Program-made: the position numbers and the translations under genes | Notes under the pieces: model-generated | Seen by the model: only the letters and a program-made list of their open reading frames with translations | The model's database searches: none | Told to the model about the DNA's origin: nothing | In this document: positions 11,489 to 22,312 of the stretch, one piece after another | How positions within the stretch are numbered: the stretch's first letter is position 1 | Layout of the letters: every line of letters starts with the position of its first letter | Assembly: GCA_002682825.1 (NCBI GenBank) | Contig: NOKP01000021.1 | Location: 744,001 to 808,000 of the forward strand | DNA length: 64,000 nt | Source of the DNA: Neonectria sp. B-13 | Lineage: Eukaryota > Ascomycota > Sordariomycetes > Hypocreales > Nectriaceae | Direction: 5' to 3'

Positions 11489-12393
11489 TCACTTTCGGTA
11501 CCACATCCTCGTCGTCTTTGTTTGACGAATTTTCCTCTGCAGCTGAAAAACACCATACAAGAGAGCCTCCGGAGTAGGTGGACAACCTGGGACATAGATG
11601 TCTACAGGGAGAATTCGATCAACACCCCTAACCACACTATAGCTGTAGTGATAATAACCCCCACCGTTCGCACAGCTGCCCATGCTGATGACCCATCTCG
11701 GTTCGGGCATCTGGTCGTAGCACTGACGCAGAGCTGGACCCATCTTATTGGTGACAGTGCCGGCAACTATCATGACGTCGGCCTGTCGAGGAGAAGCGCG
11801 GAAAATGATACCGAGGCGATCTTGGTCGTAACGAGACATGGAGAGGTGCATCATTTCGATTGCGCAGCAGGCGAGGCCGAAGCTGAGGGGCCAAAGGGAG
11901 CCATTTCGAGCCCAGGCGGCAATGCTATCCGCGGTGGTCCTGCAAAGAGTTGTTAGTTAGATTGTGGTAAGAACACAATAAAGGAAGGGGTGATTAAGCA
12001 CAAGACATGTTCGACGACGCCCGAGGGCCGAACTTCGCTAGCGAGTGCCCGCTCACGCCTTTCAGGCTTAACCGGCAGATTCGAAGGAGTGCTGTGAATA
12101 GCCCGCTCCCACGGTCTCGTGGGTAAATGGACTCGAGAGTCCACCTGTCTATATGTCGCGAGCCGGCATGTTTGGACGACAAGAGGCGTGTTAGTGGTGA
12201 TTAAATCGTAGGGTGGCTCCAGATCGTACTCCCTTGTCTCTGCAGTGGTCTCATGTTGGATGGCACGCCAGATAGCAATTGGATCTATAAGATAGAGTGA
12301 AGCGAGTGGAGGAAATAGATGAGAATTGGATCGGAGAAAAAGGTGTACAGCGGCATAAGTCGGGATGCCTGCCTTCTCGGCATAACCCCACAT
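11489..12393 (-). CDS. Complex I PSST subunit (NDUFS7/NuoB family)
   Basis: The 3' exon 11939-11489 joins an upstream exon ending at 12002 across a 62-nt intron, giving [19 protein letters not shown] and then the family core. The cluster N2 ligands are visible: the adjacent cysteines in LACCAIEMM, plus GSCANGGG and PGCPPTPEA. The ending TRMWYRK is typical of fungal PSST proteins. The subunit carries Fe-S cluster N2 beside the ubiquinone pocket of mitochondrial NADH:ubiquinone oxidoreductase. The core is complete, but the 5' end is uncertain. The open frame begins at a GTG that looks like a splice donor, and the first in-frame ATG is at 12393 (about 280 residues against roughly 225 usual). The segment RAIHSTPSN may be part of a mitochondrial presequence. 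Several core positions look divergent from those I expect, such as [12 protein letters not shown], so this could be a second copy. Confidence 0.75.
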
Positions 12394-12841
12394 ACGGTTC
12401 CAGAGGAAATGGTTCGGGTCGGCAAAACCCACATTGTCAGCAATTGAGCTAGCATCGGAAAAGCTCACATCAACTGGACTAAATGGACAGGGAATCCATG
12501 TGTGCCAAGGATCTGAGTACTCCGGCTTTCTAGTCTATAGGCTCAGCATCTACGGAGTACCAATGTCTGAGATTCGATGAGACTTGGCCATTCACTACTA
12601 TAACTCGATAGCCAGGAGGTTTAAAGCAACTACTAGGGTTTATTGAAGACAGTGTGTACTCATTTATAGCTAGATGAAGCCTTTGGGGTAATTACTATCT
12701 GTGGGTTTCCTGGTTTTACAGCTGAACTGGCCGCCCTGCTCTGGAAGTTGGCATCACGTGATGAGGTGCCGGGTGCTTCGGACAAAACCCACCTTCGCAC
12801 GTCTCGTGGGGTTTTCCCATTCACACTTACCCGATCCATCC
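12394..12841. other. Divergent promoter region, PSST gene / zinc-finger regulator
   Basis: About 450 bp between divergent genes. The unresolved 5' exon of the PSST-like gene probably lies here. No clear operator was recognised. Confidence 0.4.
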
Positions 12842-14754
12842 ATGATAACAACAGGAGAACGCCAAGCGATGACGCCCCAAAGTCACCTGTGTCCAGTCTG
12901 CGGCCGTGGATTCCTCCGACGTACGCATATGCTGAGGCATAAGGCCACTCATGGCAACGAACCCCAGCATACATGTCAATTCTGCGCCAGAAGCTTTGCA
13001 CGGAGTGATGTCGCTCGACGGCACGCTCAGTCTTGCACGGCCAAGAGTGAACACGACACCGTCCATGCGGCAAAGCGAGGGAGACGGCGGCAAGCCTGTG
13101 ACTATTGTTCTGCTCACAAGCTGTCGTGCGATAAAATGAAGCCTTGCCAACGGTGCTCTTCTCGTGGGCTCAGCTGCACACCCGGGACAACGAACCGAGG
13201 AGAACTGCCCGCACGAGAGCGTCAACACAGGGCCTCCGGCGAGGAACCAAACCGGCTGGCAGTCTCCTACTTGCTCAATCTTACCGATCCGAACAAATTG
13301 TCTATGATGGACTCCATGATCTTGGAAAAGACAGACACTGCATTCGAGATGCCAAGCTGGTGGAACCAGGTCCGCATGGGTTATACTGATACACAACCTC
13401 TAGAAGCAGACATGAGCCTTCTGTTCTGGGGGATCCCAGATCCATTTTGCACTCTCTCTCCAGGAACGGACTCCGCTGAGGCAGGATATTGGAATCTCGG
13501 CCCCTTACAATCCCCCTTCGTCGCCGAGAGCAGCCAGCTTTATATTCGGGTCAACCTTCTCGCATCCGAGCTGGACAAACTCAATCATGACCCCATATCC
13601 GCGACCATGTTCACGGAATCCAATTTTCTCACCTTTATATCGGCCCTTTACCGGTACAGGCACTCGCAGATGCCCATATTTCACTGGCCCACCTTTAATC
13701 CAGACACGACCTCACTTCCCCTGTTGCTTGCTGCTGCATTGGCTGGTGCCTTATTTGCACACTCCCCCGATGATCTCGCCTCACGGGGTCTCCGGCCTTC
13801 GCAGACACTCTGCGATACAGCGGAAACATTCATCTTCACACACCTAGAGACCTTTGATCAGATTACTGAACGCGACGACGTGAGGCCCAGTATCAGTGCG
13901 ATTGAGACGTGCCAGGCTGCGCTATTGATGGAGTTGATTCAGAGCAGTTTCAACTGCTACAAAACACGACGAAGAATCCTCACCAAGCGCCATGCCCACC
14001 TAGTCGCAATTGTAAGAAGTCTGCGGGTTTTCAGAAGCAAACACGTGCCTGAACAAGGTAAACTAAGTTGGCAGGACTTTATGCAGGTTGAGTCTGCCAT
14101 TAGGCTGGCAATTGCGACGTTTTCCACGGACGCAATGTTCGTGCTGTATCTTAATCATCCACCCTTCACGACTGTTTCCGAGATGATGGGGGACCTGCCG
14201 TGTGATGAGCGCCTCTGGAATGCCGAGACGGAGTTGGAATTCGAAGCTCAGCGGGCATCGATGGTGTCAAGTTGGCGGCCTCCATCACTTCGCGAAATGA
14301 TACCTGGTCTATTCGAAGACCAATGGACAGAGGCAAACAGGAAGGTTCTTCAGAAGCTGAGCCTCCAGAATTTATATACTCTTCTCTGGGGTGAGTTCGA
14401 TCCCGCAATATTGAAATATGCACGCTGTATCAACTCTGTACTAAATATCAGCCAACAGCGTTACAACCAACAATTTTCAATCTTAGAGCAGCAATGCTGA
14501 CTGCAAGCTGTCTCTCGACAGTATCAAGAGCATTAGGGCGATGGAAACTTTTGTGGCATGATGCACAAGAGAGACACACTGAATCATCGCTTCATAGTAA
14601 AGGCATCATGCAGTATGCACCCGGCCACGCCTGGCTGCTTAGCAAGGTTTTAGAGGCAGAGAGAGATGCAGGGCCACAGGGATGCCAGTACTTTCAAGAG
14701 ATAGGTTGGCATAATTCTGGGAACGTCCACCAATTTATTAAACAATCACAATAA
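12842..14754 (+). CDS. C2H2 plus Zn2Cys6 dual-finger transcription factor
   Basis: Exons 12842-14390 and 14489-14754 with a 98-nt intron give about 604 residues. Two C2H2 fingers come first (CPVCGRGFLRRTHMLRHKATH and the next, CQFCARSF to HAQSC). A zinc binuclear cluster follows, ACDYCSAHKLSCDKMKPC then QRCSSRGLSC. A long helical fungal-trans middle region follows, with PIFHWPTFNP. This C2H2-C6 combination is a known fungal nuclear activator architecture. An earlier acceptor for the intron (at 14452) would hit a stop soon, so the later one is preferred. Translation could also begin at the ATG at 12869, which has a better context, or at 12701. The divergent PSST-like gene is a possible target, but nothing in the sequence proves it. 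Confidence 0.8.
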
Positions 14755-15015
14755 GCATGGAAAGGGTAAAGGAAAGAGCGATTATTTTGTTCCTACAATT
14801 GGCACGTATGTAGGCTAATTAGTCTGTCGACTGATGGAAGATTCCGGAAAATATGTTATTCCGGGACCAAACTCCTTGTCACGGCCAGGGCGCAGGTAGA
14901 CAAGCTAGGCGGATGTCCCCTCAGTAACTTCAAACATTCCCGCCATCTCTGTTATTTCGCTACAGACAGCGATTAGCCGACTAAATGTCCACAGCCGCTT
15001 CATCGCGATCTGCTA

Positions 15016-17658
15016 ATGCGTAAGATTTCCGAGTTACATGTTGCGCCTCGCAGGGCCTTTCAGACCTCACAGCTTACTTGCCACGCCAGTTGCGAAACCT
15101 GTCGCAGGCGCAAAGTGAAATGCTCAGGGCATCGACCTTGCCAGAATTGCACCCGACAGGGTCTTGATTGCCGCTTCGGTAGCTCTGGTCGTCGCGGTTA
15201 CTCGGAAGTGTAGGTTAATCAATTGCTGTTCGTCTTTCCAAGTCATGTGACGTCTCTAAGTGGCAATCAGCTATGTCCAGGGCCTCCTTGCAACGATCAA
15301 GCAACAAGAACAACAACTTCAGGAAAAAGCGACGGGGGTGAAAACCTCTTCGTCTGCTGCTGGAACATCCTCACCCTTCGATGTCCACAAAGCCCATAGC
15401 GTCGTCGATTCCAATCCTCGCAATCAGTCCTTTGACAACGAGGCGGCGGGTACAGCGGCCGTTGCGCAGTCTGGCCAAGATGAACCACCGTTGAGTCCTC
15501 GTTAGTACTGAACTCGCGCTCTTTCCTCTCAATCTAACGAATTACATTCAAGTTACGGACCTAGCGCCCGGTCCTGCCTTTGAATCACGAGTGCGATCGA
15601 TCCTGCTCGACCACACCACGAGCGCCCGTGACTCTGGAGTGTCGCCGGGAAGCTTGACATTCATCTCAGCAGGCTTCCACGATCCGCCATCTAATGGATG
15701 GCGCAACTCGTCCGACCTGATACAGGGCGTACCTGCACCTCCTCTGCTCTCGAAACAGGAATCGTATCAGCTCTTTGACGTCTTCACCTCTCTTATGGGA
15801 ATTAACCAACATTTTCTCGACCCACGAGACTTCTCAGACTCAATGATTCTCCTATTCCAAAGCGACGCCACGCGACAACGCCAAATGCAAACGATATGGT
15901 TTACTGAATACCTACTTGTCATGTCAATGGGAATGCTTATCGGCTCCCCCAGCAATGGGTCAGATAAACCTCCTGGTAACGCGTACTTTGCCGAGGCTTT
16001 GAGGCGTCTTCCGCCTCTCCACCAGCTGGGCTCTCACGGGATCATTTCTGTTGAGATTCTGTGTCTTGCGTCGCTGTATCTTCAGTGGTGTGATCAGAAG
16101 CATGACGCATACGTACATGTACGCCACTACCAAGTATCTGACCCGAGCGCAGGCTGACTGATTGGTGTCTCAGATCGGTACTGCAGTGCGATTAGCAATC
16201 GGTTTGGGTTGCTCGCTCCCATACGACGAGCAGCAGGGGCTTCCTTCGGAAATATCACATCGGTCAAGGGTCTGGTGGACTGCATATATGCTGGATCGGT
16301 ACGTTTCTCGCTCAAGCCTTGGGACATGTATAAAGTCTAATATGTTACTACTTTGCGAAGTCGTTTATCTGCAGCTCTTGGGCTCCCCACTGGAGCAGAT
16401 GATCGTCAACTTCGAGCTGACCTCCCTCGACCATCCGCGGGGTTTCAACCCCCACTGCCATTGATCATCAACATTCAAATTGCAAGGATCACTGGAGAAA
16501 TTATGACATGTGAGTAATCACGCATTTTCAACCAAAATATGAAACTCGCGAACATCCTAACAACCTACAATTAGCTTTTTACGGAAACAACGCAGTCTCG
16601 CAAACCGAACTTGTGCAGAAGATACAAAACACTCTCCAAGCCCTTTACGAGGCAGGACGGTCCATTCCCGCCAACTTCTCGATAGACTTCTCCGACTCAA
16701 AGCTGCCTGTGACTAGAACAGGCGCGTCCCTTTATCTTATGCTGTTCCAGGTACGGAGTCTTCCATCTTAAGGGATATTCACTCACTCACATTCCTTACA
16801 GGCCATTATTCTCTGCATTAGGCCAGTTATCCTGCAGTATGTTAAAGATATGGTAGTAGCCTCCAAAGAAAACCGCTCTCCGGAGCCTCCGTCTCCCATC
16901 ATAGCTCGATTATGTGACTCCTGCCAAGAAGCGGCCATCAAGAGCATCCGAATTCTTTCATCCCTCCAAAGTGAAGGAAGCATTGGTCAGTGGCCAACCT
17001 GGCATACATACTTCTGTTGCGTGGACTTTTTCTTACTATAACCACAGCGCTGTTTGGGTTTTTCGACCTGGATGCTACTTTCTCAGCCGCCTTCGTTTTA
17101 ATGATGATGGGGTTCGTGAAAAGCAACGATCCACAGAAACCCCCGGACGGAATCAAACAAGCCGCAGAAGTTCTGCAATACTTGTCTTCAGCAGGGAACA
17201 AAGCGGCAGAGCAGAGATTGAGTGATCTGAAACAATTTTGTTATCACGTTTGGTCACCCGATGTGCTGCTAGATGACTGGAAGTGGCTCGGGGTCAAGCA
17301 AACGTCAGATGTTATTGATCCATCTGCGCCGGCGATGACCCCAACGGCAACCTTTAGCGATGTTGGTTTCAGCAATCATGCTCGCAGATTAGGGGAGAAT
17401 GCACCGCTGTATCACTCTACCTGGCCCGAGAAATGGGGGGTGTGCTACGATGGAATGACGGGTATACCAACAACAGATGCTGGCCAAGGATCTGCCATGC
17501 TCGATTTCGACTTCGAAGAGACCTTTGGTGTGGACTTGAGTAATGGGGCAGGCGACATTTACTCTAGCTTCAATGATCCTGATCTTCCATTGACTGGAGT
17601 GGATGAAGTGGATTGGGCGGAAATTGGGAAGATGTTTCGCGATGAAGATGCTCAATAG
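15016..17658 (+). CDS. Zn2Cys6 transcription factor
   Basis: Eight exons chain in frame: 15016-15209, 15271-15500, 15553-16118, 16174-16327, 16375-16509, 16575-16750, 16802-16985 and 17048-17658, for 749 residues. The N-terminal cluster is CETCRRRKVKCSGHRPCQNC followed by TRQGLDC. A linker and coiled segment YVQGLLATIKQQEQQL follows. The middle-homology region has IGTAVRLAIGLG, VWWTAYMLDR and IARITGEIM, all standard for the Fungal_trans domain. The intron between the fourth and fifth exons is the least certain junction. An alternative ATG at 14985 would need a 34-nt intron, which is too short. The gene converges on the DapA-family aldolase with only 70 bp between the stops. Target genes are unknown. 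Confidence 0.85.
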
Positions 17659-17728
17659 ATTCCAGATTAACTTTACGAGTAAAGGTGTTCTAACTACTTT
17701 CTCCAAGATCATTTCTAGAACTTGCTGT

Positions 17729-18721
17729 CTAAAGAGATAGTTCTAAATCAACGACTGCTTGGAGTGCATCAAGGGTGCCTGCATTCAGTGTGCTTATATC
17801 CACGCTTTGTAGTGGGGACCTGACTCTTCCGCTGCCATATCCAAACCATTTGCAGCAAGCTGTCTTGACACCGGAGATTCCAAACTTCAGGAGAGCCCAG
17901 TCGGCCAAGGCCAAGTGCTTCTGAATGTTTTGGGCCTTTTCAAGATCCCCAGACTTGTAAAGTCGAATAAGTTCCACATGAACCTTGGGCACGACGTTGG
18001 CGAGGGCGGATATCACGCCGTTGGAACCAACAACGAGGCCCGGGAGCAGGAAGTCTGCTTTCCCGGCGAATGGAACAAATCTCTCGGCCGTGATGGAAGC
18101 AGATACGCGCTGGAGCTTTCCCACATTGCCACAAGTCAATTTCACTCCGACAATGTTGGGTGTCGCGTTGGCAAGGTCGAGAATCAGGTCAGAGTCCAAG
18201 TCAATGCCACTCGCCACGCCTGGAAAATTGTATATGACAAGGGGCAACTCGGACTTGTGTGCCACCTAAGGTCAAGGTTAACAAATGGTGTATTCATGGC
18301 TGTCATAAGAGCCACTGCTTGCCTCGATGTAGAATGATTTGATGACGGGTTTCGTCATGGCGGCAGCCCAATAACTTGGTGGCAGGACGAGGGCGTAGTC
18401 TGCCCCTGCCTCACGAGCACCTTGGATGAGAAGAACGGTTTCTCGAGTGCTGTTAGCACTACACCCGGCGATAATAACGGCGTCGCTTTGGTGTTCTCGA
18501 ATCAGATCCTTGACTTGGCGAATCACCTCGGTTCGCTCGTCAGATAACAGGTGAGTTGCTTCTCCATTGCTGCCGTGAATTACAAGCCCCTTGACTCCAG
18601 CGAGTAGAAGCCTCATAACATGTTGAGAGATGCTTGCGAAGTCAATGCTTTCATCTTCGTAGAAGAATGTGACTACAGGGGCGTAGACACCAAAAGGGGG
18701 AGGTTGGATAGCCAAGGTCAT
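17729..18721 (-). CDS. DapA-family aldolase (sugar-acid or hydroxy-oxoglutarate type)
   Basis: Exons 18721-18323 and 18265-17729 give 311 residues. The dihydrodipicolinate-synthase fold is shown by the substrate loop GSNGEATHL, the catalytic tyrosine in IYNFPGV (Y145) and the Schiff-base lysine in VGVKLTCGN (K175). In fungi, cytosolic members cleave 2-keto-3-deoxy-L-galactonate (galacturonate catabolism, LGA1 type) or 4-hydroxy-2-oxoglutarate. Bacterial-style lysine synthesis is not expected because fungi use the aminoadipate route. The single intron has a GC-AG border (GAG|GCAAGC), and no GT donor keeps the frame. The start is the first ATG with A at -3. The neighbouring Zn2Cys6 gene is convergent. 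Confidence 0.85.
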
Positions 18722-21259
18722 CTTTCTTGGCAACGAAGATATCAAATAGGAACTTGAAATTGTAGCAGTACGATGGAATTGAATTTCATTTTCTTCAAGA
18801 TATCAGCGAAACGTCGAATATTTGTAAGATTTGTGTCCACTTCCTAATCACGATCCCTGACTCCAGTGGTGAATTTCTTAGGTCACTAACTTCGGCTGCG
18901 GGCCGAGCACCGAGCAAGCGTGTCCACTTCGATCTCCACCCATGACATTAGCTTGGGATACGGACGAGGAACATGAAGCCTGGAGTCTGGAATTATGTAC
19001 GTGTCTGCATAGGCAAAGACTTGCCAAACGCAATCAAAGCAGTATAAACACAACTTGAATATCCAGGCCATATTGTACTAACGCTCCCATGACCATAAAG
19101 GTATGCTCTACGAGCAAAGCCCACGCTACGTTTCAGCCGTCTCCATACCTCTTTTCTGAACGCCAGGTACTCCGCCTTAGTTCTCGAAACAGCATCTTTG
19201 TTCTCAACTGCCCTTCTCAAAGATATGATATGCGACCCCCCAAAGTTCTACAGCTTAAGCACTTGTACGCCTTAAGAGAGGCAGCAAACTCTGGTTGGCG
19301 GACATGGGAATGGTCTGGTGAGCGGTCGAAGAGGGAGATAGCTTTCATCTCTTAGCGAGGTGAGTGTGGTTAGAAGGGATTTGAGAAGCTCACGAATTTT
19401 CCATCAATTATCGATCTGGACTGGAAGCCGAGTTTTTAGATTGTTGGTAGTATCTTGCAGTTTCTGTCGTTGCTCGGATCCTTTCCCGTACACCTGCTAC
19501 ATTCTTGTGAGCCCGAGAACCCTAAATTCCACAAAGAACCACGGTTTGGTAGAATATTGTATTTCCTTAGAGAACTCATCAACCTCCTGCGAGAAATATT
19601 TCCCGTAGCCAGCATGAGTCGGCTTGCCTAAGGCATGATCGAATTGTGAGAGAGGACATTGCCAGTAGTACCCAGATTGAAATCGAATGTATCTTCCATA
19701 CTGAAGTGTTGAGACTACAAGATATTTGCTCCGTCGACCGACCACTAGATTATTATACAACGGCGCAACACTGCTGTGATGATTTTGCTTAGTTCGCTAG
19801 CTGTTTCGGTGTGTTTCTCTGGCTCTCGGGTCTGGGCCGAGACACTTCGCAGGATCGGGTCACTACCGAGATCCCAAGACTTTTCCCTAAAAGATGTACT
19901 GATACTTTCAAAGGCGCAGTATATCCATAAGGGCTCCCTTTAATCTATAAGAAGGGCGTCGGGGGTATACTACGATTAGACCTCGAGTTACGGTCTAAAA
20001 CGAAATCGCCTGTTTAAACCCCCACTTGTTGAACCATATCACGGAATGGGTGGTCGGCAAGTCGTCCCATCTACTACAGCTTGAGTCTGTACTACAATGA
20101 CTACCGAATCTGAAAAGACATTGCTGCTGAAGCTGCCGGGGGTGTTGCCCCGGTCATAATCGGTGAGTGGTAATTGTAATCATCTTTTCGGACACTCTGA
20201 ACTATATCGCAATATGCGAGAAGTGGTCAGGGTAACATGGGGGACTACCGGAGTCGGTGGTGTTTTTGACGGTCTTAAGTGCCTTCTCTCCACGCTACAT
20301 GCAGTCGGCAAATTTTTAGTGTATTGGAGTCGAGATTGTTCGAAAGCACTTGGGTAGATACATGTTGCTATTGCTATTACAGCAAATCTTGCAAAAGCAA
20401 ACATGATGCCCAAATGGCGTTGAATCATTCTTAATTCAAGAGATAATTTCTTACTCAGAATTTGGCTGAATACCTACTTGGGCCAAGTGGTGCGAGGGCC
20501 CCGGATCACATGTTCCCATCTTTGTGTACGAGAGGTCGGTAGTCAGCGGTTCAATGCGCAATTCTCCGAGACTCTTCTTGCGGGTAGGAACCGGTACACA
20601 TGAGTTAGAGTAGAGCGAAACTATCCATTCTAGCGCCTGTAGGTACTCCCCGCAACCTTCCGTAGCTGCTTTTGTTCCTTAAGATTAAAATGACGCAACA
20701 TTGTTCGTTACAGGTGCGTTGGGACCATTCATCGTGTCATCTTTCAGCCCCACCAACCACGCAAAGCGGAGCTTCGGGCTCCTTTTCTGCCTCGGTTCGA
20801 GGACTCACCTGCCATTCAGAGGGAATGAACCGACGCGGGAAAGGTTCTCGTGGTCACCCATACTGTATCGGGAAGCATATCCGGTGATGTTGCTGGCACA
20901 TCGCCAACCAGCCGCCTGATGCTTGGGACAACTAGGATATCCCCGGATGTTTCAAAAATGCACGGAGTTCCTAGAGCGTCCATCTAGATGGATTTGGCAC
21001 ACAGGGGCTCAGGCTAACGACATCGGATCTAGTTCAACCAGGTCTTGGTTCGTTCTCAGACACTGCCTGAAACTGTTGGTTCTGCCCCAAAGGCGAGCTC
21101 GCAATAGTGGAATCATATGTGTTAGAGTAAGATAAAACTGCTCGAGAATCCGTCACCTGAAATTACACACCCCACTGGCTCTTCTTTCATGCGTTTTTAG
21201 CGCTCACAAAGTCAAACCCTTCAACGCATATTCCCCTTTTCGGACCCAAGTAACCCAAG
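18722..21259. other. Long intergenic stretch
   Basis: About 2.5 kb with only short frames on both strands and no motif I can name. The right end must hold the promoter of the reductase gene at 21260. No repeats of note. Confidence 0.4.
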
Positions 21260-22312
21260 ATGGTTCCCCTCGTCCCACTCACAGCCAAAATTGCCATACA
21301 AATCGGCGACATCCTCCTACAGCCAGTCTTTCCCGCATTAGTCCTGGCCTTGATATCATACGACCCTGCACACCTCGTTGGTCATATCGCCAATCTGAAT
21401 CCTTTGCACCATTACGTTGGACTCTGTAACCTGAAAGCCTTTCTGAGCTTTCTCATCGGTCTTGGGCTTCTCAGACTGCTCAGTCGTCTCTTCAACATCC
21501 TCGCTCTCAACAACTGGCGTCTCCCATCTCAGCATGCCTGGCATTGGGACGACGAAATTGCAGTAATTACTGGCGGCTGCAATGGAATCGGAAAGGCTAT
21601 TGTGCTTGGTCTTGTCGAGAGGGGACTGAAAGTCGCAATTCTCGACAACACCGACCTACCTCCAGATCTCGTGGAAATTAACGCTATCTCGTACTGGAAA
21701 TGCGACGTCACCTCAGAATCAGCTGTTATCGAGGCAGCTGATCAGATAAGAGAGACTTTGGGCCATCCTTCAATCCTCATTAACAACGCTGGTATCGTGT
21801 ACGCACGCTCGATTCTTGAGACCTCGCATGAGGAACTGTCACGGATTTTCGGGGTCAACGTTATTTCACACTGGTCAACCGCCAAAGCATTCTTACCTGC
21901 AATGATCCTAAAGAACAAAGGGCACATCGTTACGGTTTCCAGCATGACATCTTACGTATCGTTGCCACTGGTTGTAGATTACTCCGCAACCAAGGCTGGG
22001 TTACTGGCATTTCATCAGGGCCTATCGTGTGAGATCAAACATGTCTACAAGGCACCTGGGGTTATGGCTACCATAGTACATCCCATGTGGGTGGAGACCG
22101 ATATGACAAAAAGACAAGCAGCAAAGGCCATACGCATAAAAAGGAACATGATGAAGCCCGAATTTGTCGCCAAGAAAGTCTTGAATCAAATTTTTAGTTG
22201 CCGCAGTGGACAGATATTTCTCCCTGAAAATGGGACATGGCTGACAGCAATTCAAGGCTTTCCAAATTGGCTGCAGGAATCCATTAGGGATATCGGTGGA
22301 AAAAACCTCTAA
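21260..22312 (+). CDS. RDH10-like short-chain dehydrogenase/reductase
   Basis: A single 350-residue exon. The N-terminus carries hydrophobic segments (about residues 20-35 and 60-80), consistent with membrane anchoring, before the Rossmann motif TGGCNGIGKA (about residue 104). Next come NNAG (about 175), the catalytic serine in VSSMTSY and the YSATKAG motif holding Tyr and Lys. The C-terminal half keeps an HPMWVETDM substrate-loop segment. The layout fits the membrane-bound RDH10/DHRS-type reductases of fungi that reduce lipid or retinoid-like ketones. The substrate is not known. It is a different SDR subfamily from the one at 843-1806. No co-transcribed neighbour is seen. Confidence 0.88.
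   Translation: MVPLVPLTAKIAIQIGDILLQPVFPALVLALISYDPAHLVGHIANLNPLHHYVGLCNLKAFLSFLIGLGLLRLLSRLFNILALNNWRLPSQHAWHWDDEIAVITGGCNGIGKAIVLGLVERGLKVAILDNTDLPPDLVEINAISYWKCDVTSESAVIEAADQIRETLGHPSILINNAGIVYARSILETSHEELSRIFGVNVISHWSTAKAFLPAMILKNKGHIVTVSSMTSYVSLPLVVDYSATKAGLLAFHQGLSCEIKHVYKAPGVMATIVHPMWVETDMTKRQAAKAIRIKRNMMKPEFVAKKVLNQIFSCRSGQIFLPENGTWLTAIQGFPNWLQESIRDIGGKNL

Noticed and set aside
12394..12468. GTG start for the PSST-like protein
   Set aside because: The GTGAGC looks like a splice donor and nuclear genes rarely start with GTG; left as an unresolved 5' end.
14985..15053. Alternative first exon for the eight-exon Zn2Cys6 gene
   Set aside because: It joins in frame, but the intron would be only 34 nt, below the usual fungal minimum.
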